From Corythucha ciliata (lineage: Eukaryota > Arthropoda > Insecta > Hemiptera > Tingidae), in the NCBI GenBank assembly GCA_038030265.1, contig CM075938.1, positions 20,499,009 to 20,563,008 of the forward strand: a stretch of DNA of 64,000 bases, in the 5' to 3' direction. Under the pieces are notes generated by a model. It saw nothing but the letters and a program-made list of their open reading frames with translations, did no database searches and had not been told where the DNA came from. How positions within the stretch are numbered: the first letter of the stretch is position 1; each line of letters begins with the position of its first letter. Shown one piece after another: positions 13,064 to 25,900 of the stretch. Both the position numbers and the translations under genes were made by a program.

Positions 13064-13474
13064 ACACCTGCCTAGAAAAATGCTTCTAACGTACATATCT
13101 GCGCCAACCTGCATCAACCTGGTGTTCTCTATGGTGAAGGCTATGGGGGGGGGAGTACTGGTGGAAAGGTGTACAATAGAGAGAAGTTCACTGGGTCCAT
13201 TCAAGATCTCTCTTCCTCACCCTCGACCCCTTATAAATTCAACCCCCTGCCGTTCTTCCACTCGTTCTATCCTGCAGACGTGAAAAAAGGTTGACAAAAG
13301 GGGGCCTCCTCATCCTCCTCCTCTGGGGGTGCCGCGTGCCACCAGACCACCTGGCCTTCTCGGCAAGAAAAAAAAAATGTATTCGCCAATACAGTCAAAA
13401 AGTACGTTAGTTGATTTATACTGCGTGAATTGATTTCAGAGCGAAAGCCCAGGGGCTTGAAGCACCCCCACGGG

Positions 13475-13665
13475 CGTTTTTCTTCCAGCAAAATCACCAT
13501 TTGGGGGGGGGGGGCAATTTCATATTCATCTCATAATGGACTCATGGGAGTCTATAACCACTCCTCCTCCAACTGACGTTTTTCTTAAGGCAAAGTCACC
13601 AAAAAACGGTGGAAAACTATTCCACATTTTATTTTCATCTCAAAATGCACTCTCACAAGTCTATA
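13475..13665 (+). repeat. Imperfect direct repeat, two units 102 bp apart
   Basis: Unit one (13475-13556) and unit two (13577-13665) both begin cgtttttctt, share a caaa-tcacca block, then a catctca-aatg-act block, and both end agtctata. Unit one carries a 12-G run at the place where unit two has a mixed sequence. Confidence 0.7.
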
Positions 13666-16551
13666 AGAAAACGCTGAAGAACCTATAGAAACATAGACCT
13701 TTCATCATCCAAAATGAGGCAATTCATTTAGTTTTTATAGTTTTTCATTTTTGTAACAGCCTGCCTGGACTGAATGATAGTAAGCAGAGGGGGTGGGGGT
13801 TGGTGGTCGAACTGGTCGTAATTTCCGAGACAGTTAAACGTCAGGTGTCTAATATTGTGATTTAAAGGTGTCGGCTGTCGAAAAGATCCTTTTTTAAAAA
13901 ATTAATTTAACGAAATGGAATCTTTTTGAAAAGGTCATAAAAAACCTCGCAGAGGCTCTAAATCCCTATTTATAGCATATTCATTATTATCATAGAAAGA
14001 TGGTAAATCTTATCCTTTTGAGTGCTTAAAAATCACTTAATTCCTCAGTGTTTACAAAAACTGAGGGGCCACCCCCTACAAATCCTTTCTTTTTCTCTCT
14101 TAATACTGCTAATTTGCATGATTGGAACTGCGTTCAAAAAAAGGGATAATGTGACAAACGAGCGATAACCTGGGCGAAATGCCCCGCGTAGAGATCCTAT
14201 CTTACAGGATTAGACCACCTGAAAGGCAAAAGTTTCTTGCCGCCGTATATCTTTCAACGAGGTCTTCCCCATAAGATAAAATAAAGAAAATAAAAAAAAG
14301 GCGTCGTCCCCTCTTCACCCTGTTGGTGTGTGAAAGACTTAAATAAATGGCTTAACTTGGGTTTATTTGTGACGCAAAGGAACATCCGTAAATTGCCTTG
14401 AAGGGGAGAAGGTGGTATATCGGGTTTTTGAGTTTTGGAAGGTGTGTGAAGTTCGAGAAAAAAAAAACAGATTAGGTCAAATTCTCTTCATACGCCTTTC
14501 TTTCACGCCTTAATCCCCCCATGTCACTAATGCGCAACTTTGTTTCTTTTAATTCGAACTGGAAAAACTGTTACCTCGGTTTTTTTTTTCTTTTTTACTG
14601 CTCATTCGTGACGACCTGAATGAAACTATCAGAGAGAAATTAGCGTCGAGAACTTGCGTAAGACAATATAATCTCGTTATACAACGTTTGAGAGATTCTC
14701 TTGTGGGAGGGTCTGCCACCTTTAAGGGTACCTGTTGAAGTTGTGAAGAAGTTCCTTCGAGCAACTTTTTTTTTTTAAAGCGGCGTCACGTTCTAATCAA
14801 ATAAGGGGATAATCGATATGTAAGGTTCCCTCTCGTTAGCCTAGCTAGATGGACTAATATTTAAAGGGGCCCCCAAAATCGCTGCGTAATTCTTTTTATT
14901 AACCGTTTGAAATTTTAAAAAATGTTAAAAGTCATCTTCCTAACCGTGAGCTATTACGAAATTAACGTTTTTGTTTTTTTTTTAATTTTTGTTGGAGTTC
15001 ATGACGAGCAACCAGTCCCGTATGAAAATTGATTCTCGAAGCGTGACCGCGAGTAACGCTTCTTGGACCACGCTAATAACGTACAAATTATGCTCGTTTT
15101 CGCGCAATTTAATGAAAAAAAAAATGTTCGATACTTGAACATCTTCAAAGGTTGAGTATGGGGAAGCTTACGGGGGGGGGGGGGTGATCGAGATCCAGGG
15201 CCTTGACACAAGTGGAATAATAAGCAAATGAATAATGGAGTACTCATCGCGTACGAGGAAAGCTTTCACTCACGTTTGAAATTAATTATAAAAAAAAAAA
15301 CCCTCACAACCCCCTGTTCATAAAGGAAAAATCTTGTTTATAAAGGGCGGATGAAATATTAATATAACGACCTGAAGTCCCCCATTATGGAAACTCAAAA
15401 TAGCCCTCCCCGCACGTTATAAGGCAGGAATGCGCCTCGTCGAATAGATCAAGTGCACGTCTATTAAGCGAGCCGCGTTCTATTCATTTAAACGGAAGTC
15501 CCATTTGTTAAACCTCGACGGCATAAAACAAAAACAAAAAATTGCGCCGCTGTGTTGGTGGTTCTGCGGGGGTGGGAAGATTGAACTTGACAAGGACGAG
15601 TGCTCGCGATACTTTTTCCTCCTTTCGTAACACCCCCCCCCCCCCATAAGGGCAGAAACGAAATTCCACGAGCTTTAATTTACAAATTTTGTTCTTTTTC
15701 TTTTTTTTTCTTTCAAGAGCCTGTTATTAAAAGTTCTGGTACTTCTGTGTGACTTACCGTAGCGGGATAGAAGAAATTTATAGCTCGGCGGAGCTTGATT
15801 TTTCGTTTTTTATAGCTTCAGGCCACTTTCCGACTAATTTAACCTTTTTATCTTTTTTTTTTTTTTTCTGCCTACCCTCCTCCAAACAAGGCATCAGAAA
15901 CAATGCCACGACTTCTCTCTTCTGTTCAATCTTTGAATGCTGATTGCGTAAATTCATGCATGGATGCGTCAAAATCAATATTAATGGGGCACAGTAACAG
16001 GATCGCATATAAACAGCAAGAAATATTGGGAAAGGGCAGGGGAGAGACCCGCGAAACAGCCAGAAGGAATGCAACTTCCGTAGGCAGCATCTGGCTGGGC
16101 TGGGATGAGAGCCCAAGGGCCTTAGTACGAACTCGTGTGCAAAAGCCGCTGAGGTTGCTATGGCGGGTGTTGTAAGTAGTAAGAGGTTACAAAAAGAGAC
16201 TGTTACATGAAGAAGGAGACGGAGAAGGATCTCTAAGATAACGAAGATAAAATTGCGTGAGCGGTTTTGTGTAGTGAATTTTAATTAATAAAAACTGTTT
16301 GTTAAATAAAACACAACAGCGGGAAATAGCGGGATAATGTTATTTCTTACTCGGCGTCCTTGGATCCCACTTGTGGCACTTTTTCCCGACCTTTCGTACC
16401 GTTCGAGCAGCCCTGGTGCGGGCAGCCGAAAATGTTGGATGAACTTACGAACAAGATTTGTTTTTTGTAACAACACCCACGGGTAGGAGGATTGCCCCCC
16501 GGCACGGAATCCTAGGTGGATTATTGTGCCCCCCCCCCTGGGTCTGTGGAT

Positions 16552-16924
16552 CTAGTCCAGGATCTCGTCCCCTCTGATAAGTTTTAGGAGGTCCTCGGCT
16601 AGAGATTCACTGGTCGGAGCACCTTCGAGTGTATCGGCCCCGAAGATGCTGAGCCGGCGGCCCGCGAGCGCCTCACACTCGAACACGATATGATAGGCGG
16701 TCTCGTCTTCTTCCCCACACAATCTGCACACCGGGGACTCCGTGGTTACGGAGCTGGCAGAATCCTGTGGTAAGGCCTACCACCGTCCTAAGGTCTCTCC
16801 GGCTAAGTCAGAGCAGTGTGCTCGTAAGCCTCCTGCATGGTCTTTCGACCATGCTCTTACTCTGCTGATGTCCCTCCAGTCTCTGCCAGCGTATAGCCGC
16901 CTGGGCATTCAACCATTTGGCTAT
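16552..16924 (-). pseudogene. C-terminal zinc-knuckle segment of the non-LTR element
   Basis: After the RNase H block, a frame change gives DIAKWLNAQAAIRWQRLEGH, then LSRRDLRTVVGLTTGFCQLR, then, in the terminal frame, TESPVCRLCGEEDETAYHIV followed by FECEALAGRRLSIFG. The C-x2-C-x8-H-x4-C spacing of the knuckle is intact. The frame ends at a TAG at 16552-16554. Two frame changes and an internal stop separate the pieces. Confidence 0.88.
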
Positions 16925-17440
16925 ATCGCCATCCTGAAGGTCGATGGCGGGACGCCGACCGCCGGCTCCTGGCCAGTGAAGTCTCTACTCGAGGCCAAGG
17001 AGTCCTTCTGCTCGTTCCCGTGGATACCCTTGTGCCCCGGTACCCATTCAAGGCTTACCTTGTTATCTTGTGCCAGTAGACAAAGGCTTTGGTGGCAGTC
17101 CCATACAAGCCCGGAGCTCACTATCGGAGCCGTTATTGCCTTAATAGCAGCCTGGCTATCCGTGAGAATACGTATATGGGCATTTTGCTCGTACGTACGA
17201 ATATTCTCAGCTGCACAGGCCTTAATTGCGTAGACTTCGGCTTGGAAGACCGAGGTGTGTACCCTCAGAGGTGTAGACAGCCTCCATTCGGGTTTCACCC
17301 CGTACAACCCCCGCACCAGTCCCGTTATTCGTTTTAAAACCGTCTGTAAACCACAACCGCTCCTTGTGATTTCTTTTCGCCGCCTGCCCCTCACTGTACA
17401 CAAGACGGACGGAGAAGGGACAGCGTTCGCCAAGTGTTCT
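16925..17440 (-). pseudogene. RNase H domain of the non-LTR element
   Basis: All four expected RNase H landmarks can be read. The first aspartate is in WFTDGFKTNNGTGAGV (Asp codon 17342-17344), the glutamate in FQAEVYAIKACAAENIRTY (about 17225), the second aspartate in ILTDSQAAIKAI (about 17150), and the histidine in LEWVPGHKGIHGNEQKDSLA (about 17050-17000). The first block lies in a different frame from the other three, so at least one frameshift falls near 17240-17260. In the family this domain removes RNA from the RNA-DNA hybrid during reverse transcription. Confidence 0.9.
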
Positions 17441-17479
17441 GGGCATGATGCCGGATATCATGGGACCAGGGAACTGGGA

Positions 17480-19160
17480 CCAGAACCGTATCCAGGATTC
17501 CAGTGTGGGTCATCCTGGAATTAAGGTTCCCACCCCTCCATAAATCACCCCATTTATGTGGGGAGGCCGACATTGCCGCCGCCCCCTTGATGAAGATATC
17601 AACGGGAGGGAGTCCCGTCAGTACCTCCATCGTGGCAGTAGAAGTGGAGTGCATAGCCCCAGGCTATACAATCAGGCACGCCGGTCTCTGAATACCAGTG
17701 AGGGTATTTTAGGCCCCCACTTGTTCCGCCTTGTGCCACCAGACCACTGAGCAGTATGTTTTGCCGCAGGCATTTTTCGTCCTCATAAGCAGCATTTTAC
17801 CCCTGTCGGCAACTTTGCCCAGGTGCTTGTTCCAGGTGAGCGTGGAGCCCAGGGTTACCCCCAGATACATCACTTCCCTCCGAAGAGATAGCATGGTATC
17901 GTCTAATAGGGGTTCTTTAAAGTCCCCCAAATTCCTCTTTCTAGTGAAGGCCTCTAGGTTGGTCTTGTCAGGTTTTACATTCAGCCCTTCTTTCCCACAC
18001 CAGTCCTTCACTATACATATTCAATGCTGACTGAGTCAAGTCACCCTCTAATGACGATGACAATGTCATCAGCGTATCCCTGGACATAGAACCCGTTATC
18101 AGCCAACCGCACTAATAAATAATTGGTCACCATGCCCTACATTCGGGGTGACAACCCCCCCCCCCTTGTGGGCACCCCTTCTTTACAGCCACCTCAAGGT
18201 ACTCCCCAAGGAGCGTGGCGGTAGCTGTTCTGCTTTCAAGCAGCACTCTCAACCATCTACCAATGGTGTCGCAGATGCCATGCCGTCCTGCAGCTTCAAT
18301 AACCGAGGATATAGAGGTGTTGTCAAAGGCACCTTTATGTCTAGGAAGATTCCCACCGCTAGTTCCTTGCGCTCTAGAGTATCCTCCAGCCTAGCAACCA
18401 GCTGGTGTAGTGCCGTTTCGCAGGACTTACTCTGCTGGTTGGCAAATTGACCTGGGTGTAGTGGCCTCAAAGGGAGGCAGCTTTCCCAGATATGCGTCTT
18501 CAAAACGAAAGATGTTAGACATATGGGTCGATACGCCTTAGCCAGTGCATATGACGGGCGCCCCGGCTTAGGAATAAACACGACTCGTGCTTTCCGTCAC
18601 ACCTCAAGGATTCTGGCTATTGCCAGGCAAGCCCTGAAGATGCAACACAGTCGTCTGGCAACCTCCGGCCTCTCCTTCTGCAGGATTTTGAGGATTATGC
18701 CGTCCGGTCCAGGAGCTTTGAAGGGGGAAAACGAGCCAACCGGCCACTGTAACCTTCTCATTGTGACCACCTCCTTAGCCACATGCCAGTCCACTCTTTT
18801 CGCCCTCCTACACGAGGGCACCAAGGGCGGAGTGGGAGGATTCCACCCCCACGGCCTCCGGAAAGTGCACCCCCATCAGGGTCGCCAACGTTTCCGACGC
18901 TATCCGTAGTATAACTACCGTCCACTTTCATCAGTGTGCCAACGGGATTTAGTGGGTCCTTGGAGAGAAGACGCTGAAGGCGAGCCACCGAGGAGGTATT
19001 TTCAGCCTCCTCGCAGAATCCCCTCTAAGACGCCCTCTTCGAACTCCTCAACCCCCGCCGATACTCCACCAGCTTGGCCCTGTAGGGCTCCCATTGCCCG
19101 TCGCGGACTGCTCGAACACTCCTGGTCGATGAGCGCGAGCTCAAGGAGAATTTTCTTGGT
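17480..19160 (-). pseudogene. Reverse transcriptase region of the non-LTR element
   Basis: The linker with RLQRLLSKDPLNPVGTLMK is at about 18988-18930. RT signatures follow in order: FSPFKAPGPDGI (about 18740-18700), VFIPKPG then AKAYRPICLTSFVLKT (about 18581-18495), HPGQFANQQSKSCETALHQL (about 18460-18400), the motif-A block GIFLDI (about 18350), GCPQGG-LSP (about 18175-18140) and the catalytic YADD (18065-18076) within FYVQGYADDIVIVIRG. The thumb follows with KTNLEAFTRKRNL and YLGVTLGSTLTWNKHLGKV. A frameshift lies just after the motif-A aspartate. An 11-G run inside the GCPQGG codons also breaks the frame. About 20 residues seem deleted between GKT and YCSVVWWHKAEQ, where relatives have a tyrosine-rich stretch. 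The product would have been the polymerase for target-primed insertion; this copy is dead. Confidence 0.9.
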
Positions 19161-19179
19161 ACGAGGTTACCAGCAGGAA

Positions 19180-19455
19180 TATTCTGTTTCGGCAGTTGGA
19201 ATATTCAGTATTCGGGTGTGGAGTGAAAATTGCCGGTTTGGCTATTTTTAACGTGAAAATTGTCAGTTCAGCCATTTTCAAGGCTCGAATCGTCAGTTTT
19301 GTCATTTGGTCCGTCAAGTCGTTGAAGATGAAACACGCACAATCTAATTAGAATCAACATGTTGTATCTTGAACTACGATAGCCAGTTTAGCTGCTTTTT
19401 ATAATGGGAATCGCTAGTTTTGGCTATTTTCAGGTTATGAATGGCTGTCAAGCTA
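19180..19455 (+). repeat. Minisatellite family C, array 1
   Basis: Repeats of about 20-30 bp built on (aat)cgtcagtttng and the related 'ggctatttt' phrase. They begin right at the 5' truncation point of the minus-strand retrotransposon. Other arrays are at 32.45-33.88 and 35.11-35.95 kb. Confidence 0.7.
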
Positions 19456-19539
19456 TATTTATTAGAACAAAACACGCAATTTTGCGAGACCCTCCCTTTG
19501 AGCAAATCCTGAATCCACGCGTGCTAAGAAAACACAATT

Positions 19540-19900
19540 AAAACGTGGTTCACTAAGCAACAGCAGATTTATCTTGGCGAACCCCCATTTGCGCTGGTCT
19601 AGATTGCTAAAAAGCAATTACGTGGGGTTGGCAAATTCAAAAACCAATGTCGTGGATTTGCAGCGCTAAAAAAACATTTTCGCGGGTCTGGCTCTTTAAA
19701 AACCCAATTTTTCGGATCTCGCTCCCTATAAAAACCCAGTTCGCGGGGTTGCCTGATTCATTAGGTAACCCATTTCACAGATTTTATACTGTACTTAAAA
19801 CAAATTTTCGTGATTCTTGCTTACGGTTGCTCGCCACAACCATTTTCGCGGGTCTTGCCTAGGTTTTGCCTACCTGGAAACCCAATTTCGTTGGGTAGCT
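19540..19900 (+). repeat. Minisatellite family A, array 2
   Basis: Units of about 30 bp with the core caatttcgcgggtttggct and cttt-aaaaa, degenerate. The array is separated from array C by only about 85 bp. Confidence 0.8.
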
Positions 19901-22900
19901 GTTGAATGGTGGCTTTGAAAAGCATCCGCCAAATCGTTACCACCCTTGAAACCTCCCCCAAGTCTTTTTTTATAATACACTTTTTCGCACCAAGAGTTTT
20001 CCTAGTTTTTTCACTTTTCGGTCGTGTCTTACCCCCGGTTTCAGTAGCTTCATCCAAGTTATCTGTTTCAATGCGAATCACCTGTTGCCAGAAAAAGGCC
20101 ATGGTACACCTGAAATCTGCACCAGTGAAGCTGCCCACCCATAGATCAAGGGCTGGCTCGCCCCTGTAACTCGGTCTCTCAATTCCTATATAGTTATGGG
20201 GTGTAAAATTATATTGTAGGGCTATGATGACAGGTTATTGGACTGATTGGTGATGATTTCCTATTGCACTAAAAAGAATATAAGCAACCCCCTCCTACCC
20301 ACCACTTACAGTTTAAAAATCCCAGAAGAAAATTTAAGGACCCAGGTACCCAAAACCTCACTTTTACTCGATGTAACAAAAAAAAAGAATAACAAAGCCT
20401 CCAACCTCAGCTCCACCGCCGCCCGCGAACAAACCACCATGCGCACTTTTCGTGAAACGAATATATTCAACGCGAACAGGTTAAATTGTTCACCCAAAAA
20501 TGCACACAATCGAAAAGGCCAGGAGAATAATGGACGGAAGGGGCAGGGTGATTCAGTAGGCCCCTGGAAACGTGCCAACTCGTCGTTCAAACAAAAACGC
20601 TGGAATCATATAGGGAGAACCAATTCTCCGTTTCAATTTTCGGATTCCCCGTGTCCAGGAAACCCCAAGATCTTTGCCAAATGTGTCCAGTTGACCCCTG
20701 GGATTTTTGTTGTTGCGATTTTTGGTTAATTTTCCAAAAAGTTTCAATTTTATCCGAACGCAACCTGTGAATCCCTTGGATGTAATGTTCAGTGGACAAA
20801 TGCAGCCGATTTTCTCAACTCCAGAGTAGCCTGTCGAGGTCTAAATGCATCAAGGTTCTTCCTTGGACGCATAGGCCGTCAATAACCCATCCGGGCGCTC
20901 TGACCATGGTAAAATTCACTCAACTCCTGAAAATATGGTAAAGCGGTCAAGATCACTTCGAACATCCATCGGCACCTTTTTGTCGACTCGTTGAGAGTCA
21001 GTGTGAGGCATCGGGGATTCTGGGACTGCCTAAGACGCATATCAGCCCGATTAACACGATCAATCTGCAGATCATATTTGCATTCCTCATCAATCAATCA
21101 TACAGGATTCTAAAACAATACACAGAATGAACGACTCATTCTCTTCGCCATTTATGATTCCCCTCCTGGACCTATTCATGTCATTCATCCACGGCTGGCC
21201 TCTAGAACCTTCTCCTCACTATGCAAAACACGAGTTCTAGAATGTCCAGCTAACGTCTGGGGCTCTCAGGATGCCGGTTCAATTCTTCTTCTTCACTTCT
21301 ATACAGTGCCATTGACAGGCTGAATTGTGAGATATTTCTATCACAAAATGGCGTAGGTTCGGGCCTGCGATTTTACGCTAGTGCGCGTGAGTCGAATATA
21401 CGCTAGTGTGAATACAGGGTGCTGGATAGCTTAGCTCTCGAGCTAGACTCATCTCAACCGTCTTTTTTAAGTTCGAGAGCTTCCACCCCTCCTCCTACGT
21501 GGAAACCGCCCAGCTTTCATGATCTTTTTATCTATGAACGACTATAATTTGGCTAGTTGCATTCCATAGCTGTTGTGAATCACGTGGTGCTTGTGGAAAT
21601 GGGAGGTTTCCGGTTCACGTATTTTGAACGCTAGATTTGAAGAGCTTGCTAGAGAAACCACAGCAATTTGGAATATTTGACATTATTGCGATGGAATCAA
21701 ATGGCATGTCAATCCTATAGCGTCTTCACAGTAGCGACCCATAAAAAAAGGAGGAAAAAAATAAATCACGCGGAAACGGTCTAAAATAACGGAGAAGGAA
21801 GAGCCGTGCCGTGCGACTCAGTTATAAGAAACTTTTTTTTTTTTTTTGATTAGATTAAATCAAAACGTTCTAAAAATTTTGAGGCGTGAGATTCACAGCA
21901 AGACACTTTGCAGGGGAGAGAGAGGCCACCTCTCCCAATATACAAGCCCATCGCGCATAAAGCTCCGAAAAAAAACCACAATGCTTTCTACCCATGGCCC
22001 GGAAGTATGTCAGAAAACGAATTTTATGATATTATCTGTGCACGACTTCTCCCTCATCCTCCTCCTCCTCATCATTCGCCTCTTCTCGCTCGATTGTATC
22101 GCATCACTTCCCATTTCGAAGGAGAGAACTAGAAAATAAGTCATTTTTTTTAAGTGCCTCGTAACTGTTACGCTCGCCTGGCCATTAGTTTTTCAAAGTC
22201 GTTGACATTTTAAAGCTTTATAAATACATATATAACGCAATATTATCTTCCTCGCTGAAAAATGCGTTTCTGGTTCGACGAGGTATCGACTTTTTGATGG
22301 GGCGGGGAGAGGTTTGTCACGAAGTAAGTCACACTTTTTTTTTTTAAGAGGACGCGAGGCTTATAAAACCGCTAATTGTAGCCCCCAAGAGAGTTTTAGC
22401 TGTTGAGAAACGCCTCTTGAAACAATGGTATGGGCGAGATTAAAAACTTCGATAAGATTTTTTTTCCGTGAAGCTTTAATTCAACTCGTGGAGTGGGGGG
22501 GGGGGCAGGTGGACACACAATATAAAGGTTCTCAGTTGAAGGCGCACCATGGGAGGTGTATGCACCTTGTTCGCCTAAAATCTAAAATCCCGACGGTCTT
22601 CAACTAATTTCACTGTAGAGAGGGTTGAGGGCGAGTTCTATAAAATAAAATAAAAACAACGAAATATACGGCCTCAGGGTTCAATTTTCAAATAATCAGA
22701 ATAAAAGTAGTCGCAGCCCCTTTTAGTTGCGACACTTTAAAAAGCTGTTTATTATGTCTGTTAGGAAAGCTGTTTATTATTGTGTGAAGGAGGTGGCCCA
22801 AACCCCGGGGCAAGACGAGTTTTTCTCCCTTGGACCTTTAAACCTTGCTCTTATTATACGTATTTTGTAAAAAAGAGAAACACCCGAGATATATTGGTGG

Positions 22901-25900
22901 GGTTATCGAACTCAGGATTACACCCGTTGCATTTTTAACGGGTTTATCTCCAAGCCCTTTTATTACGCACTTACACTCGTGAGAATAAGAGGGGTTCTGT
23001 GTATAGGAAATGGTTCACCGAGTTAAAAATAAAAATTGACGCCAAGGGCTTCATTCAATCATAACCAAGTTGGAATAAGAAGAGCACCTGCCTAAACATT
23101 GGTATGTCGGCGCCCCTCTGCACCACATCAGAAAAAGCTTTAAAATCCGACAGAGCTATAATATACAAAATAGAAAAACTTTTTCTTTCGAATAAACCTG
23201 TGCTACAGCCTTAGCGGGGTGAAGAGAGTGTAAATTAATTTAACCGCTTTGTTATAGTCGTATAACGTTATGACTTCATGCGTCTCATCAACGGTGAAAC
23301 TCTCCGACTCGATTTCAATGCGCGCTTTAATTTTTTTTTATTTGACAGCACCTTTCACAGACGTCCTCCTAGATGGCCAACGGAGTTTTTAACGATGGCA
23401 GCGGGATCGTAGGCGTCAATTTTTTTTTTTTTTTTTTAATAGACAGCGATTGTGGAGAAGGAAATGTTATGAGGCTGGAGGAGATAGACTTAAAGTGTTA
23501 ATGGACCCTTTCGGTAAAAGAATCTTTTCATGTTTGGATCAACACGGACAAGCAATACGACTTCAAGGTATTTTACTGGAATTAAAACAATTAGACGGGA
23601 CGCGTAAAAGGCACGCATCAAACACGGTACGAATGAACACTTTGTTAACTCGTTTCACACCTATAGGCAGGTACCGATAAACGGGACATAGCCATAGACC
23701 ATGACCCAAAATCCATTCGACGGATCCCAACAACTCCTCATCAGATTTCAGCAGTTTTCGTCTCCCCAGTCCCATTCTGAATCGACGCGTGGGAGAACAC
23801 TAGAACAGAATATTTGATTTTCTCGAATCGAGGTCCCAGCCATGTCCTTGAATGTTTTATTCTACAATATCTATCATTATTTTACTATTAATAAGACTAA
23901 GAACAATCAATAACATCTAGTTCTAAGCCTTGCTTTGCCTACTACCCCCGACCTCACATGTATCACTTCCTCTAATTCGCGTTTCAATTTCATGCAAACA
24001 TGGCATTCTATATCCGACTGGAGGGGGAAAAAATTGTAATAAAATTACCATGTTCCTGCTTGTCTCATGAGTCAACATGAGAGTACCACCCAGGTAGAAT
24101 ATAAGAAAAATGGAAGAATAACAATAATAATAAAGAATAAAAAAAAATCAAGGCTTGTCAAGCTGCAAAACATAGTACGCCAGCGTGACAATAAAAATCG
24201 TTGTATGACAAAGATTTGAAAATAATAACTGTACCTCTATGCGCGAAAAAACGACCCATAAAAACGACAAAACAGGTAGTTCGCCGATTTGTCCCGCTTC
24301 CTGGGAGGGTCACTGGCTTCAAACTGTGGTGGGGAGGGAGGGAGCTTAATTGATATTTAAATGCGTTTTGAATAAAAATGACAACTATACGTTTCATTCT
24401 ATAAGAGGCCACCACGGGAGTTTTTTTTTTGTCGATCTAAAAAAGGCCTCCGCGTCCTTATTACCATAACGCGCATTGTCGCCCATCAAATATATTTTCG
24501 CTTCCCCATGAATAAAATATTGCGAGCAAGACAAAAGGTGCGGCGAAGGAGGGGGGGGGGATTTTACAGCTCGAGAAGAGCATTCTACTTTTAATTTGAA
24601 TTGGAATGCACATTATGGAGTTTTTACGTAGGGAGTAGCATTAGTTTAGATTCAAAGTTATTGTTAAAGGAACGCGGCCCAACCATGCGTGTCGCTCTCA
24701 GCCTTTTGAGGGAGATATTGAAAATTCCAAATTTTTCAAGAGATTTATGCACCTGCTTGCCCCTACCCCTCGACAGGTATCTGGGTATAAAGTGTCATTT
24801 GTTAAAAACGTACATCCGATGCCCCCCCCCCCCAGAACTCAATCACCCAAAACTACAATGATCAACCCCAAGCGGATTTTATCTTCAGAGAATCTGTACA
24901 ATGTTGCATCTTCTCTTTTAACGGTCTCTTCACGGATATAAAAGTACGAGGGGGAAGGTTAGTTTTTTTTTTAACAGCCCCACTCGCAGTTGTGTAACTA
25001 TGAAAAACTTCGACTCAAGCTTCTTCAACTTCTCGGGGTGTATGTGCGCCCTTTAAGAGAGAAAGATGAAAAACGCCAGGTAGATAAAGCTTTTGTGCCT
25101 CCCCACTCCCCTCCCCATCTACACATCAGCAAACCAAAGACCTCTGTTTACAGTCTATGAGGACATTATCCCTCGGTGGTTGGATGGAAGAGACTCCGGA
25201 TCCAAAAAAAAGGCACAATAGGCGAAAATCGGCCCGTGGGGCTCAGGTGTAGCACTATAAGAAAGCTTCCCACCTGGCTTTTTTTTTGTGTGTGTCTAAT
25301 ATTGTCACTAACATCCCCCCCCCCTCTCACTATCATAGTAACATCGAGCTCACGCGACGCAATACTATAATGTCGTTATCGGTATAATCAAAGTTTTAGA
25401 TCTGTTCACAATGCGAATCCCGAGACCTCACACACCTGAAGAAGTAAAAAAAATCTAACGGGGCTTGAAATTGGAGAATTTCTTATAGAAGAAGCGCATG
25501 GCACGCTTTTTAGATGTGACTGGGTACCGCGTATCGGGTTTCCTGAGCGTTTCGATTGACGAGAAAAGGTGACTGAAAAAAAAAAAATCAAGCTCTGTTG
25601 GATTCCATCAATACAAGCTCAGACTAAAAACAGGGAGGTAAAAACAAAATTAAAACGTCTAGCTCGGCCACAGGGCGTTAATTAAGATAGACGCTCGTAA
25701 TATAATTGAGTCGAAAGGAGAGACTTGAAAGCCCTGTCGGGCTATACAATACATACATAATACCAATGTATGTACAACGAAAACGTATTTATGACGACAA
25801 TCAAATTAAAGGTACTTCCAGACAGAGTTGGAGCAGAATGGTTGGAATTCAAGGACGGGGAGGGATTAGCCTCTGTGAAAGAGAGTGGACTCATCTCAAG

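Larger units (their letters stand above)
9401..16465. other. Unassigned AT-rich stretch, no gene seen
   Basis: Seven kilobases without a recognisable coding domain or RNA gene. Homopolymers are dense (12 G at 13503-13514, 13 G at 15172-15184, 13 C at 15633-15645, plus many A/T runs). There is an AG microsatellite (13025-13058), a 102-bp-spaced imperfect direct repeat (13475-13665) and a 7-bp-stem hairpin around 9589-9605. Short open frames are scattered on both strands and look random. Confidence 0.5.
16466..19170 (-). mobile_element. 5'-truncated RNase-H-bearing non-LTR retrotransposon
   Basis: A single minus-strand element read from 19170 down to 16466 keeps the domain order: endonuclease-RT linker, reverse transcriptase, RNase H, C-terminal zinc knuckle, stop codon (16552-16554), short 3' UTR. 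The endonuclease and ORF1 are missing, as expected for 5' truncation during target-primed reverse transcription. The 3' UTR is roughly 16466-16551 and contains two C runs. The 5' side abuts minisatellite C. The RT, RNase H and knuckle combination fits the I/Jockey/LOA-like group; I cannot fix the clade without a phylogeny. Confidence 0.9.

Noticed and set aside
22905..22945. Possible tRNA B box on the minus strand (gagttcgataacc)
   Set aside because: Several B-box positions mismatch and there is no A box or cloverleaf at the right distance.
23450..23775. Overlapping open frames on both strands
   Set aside because: They start at TTG codons, have no recognisable domain and lie beside a long T run; no exon-like evidence.
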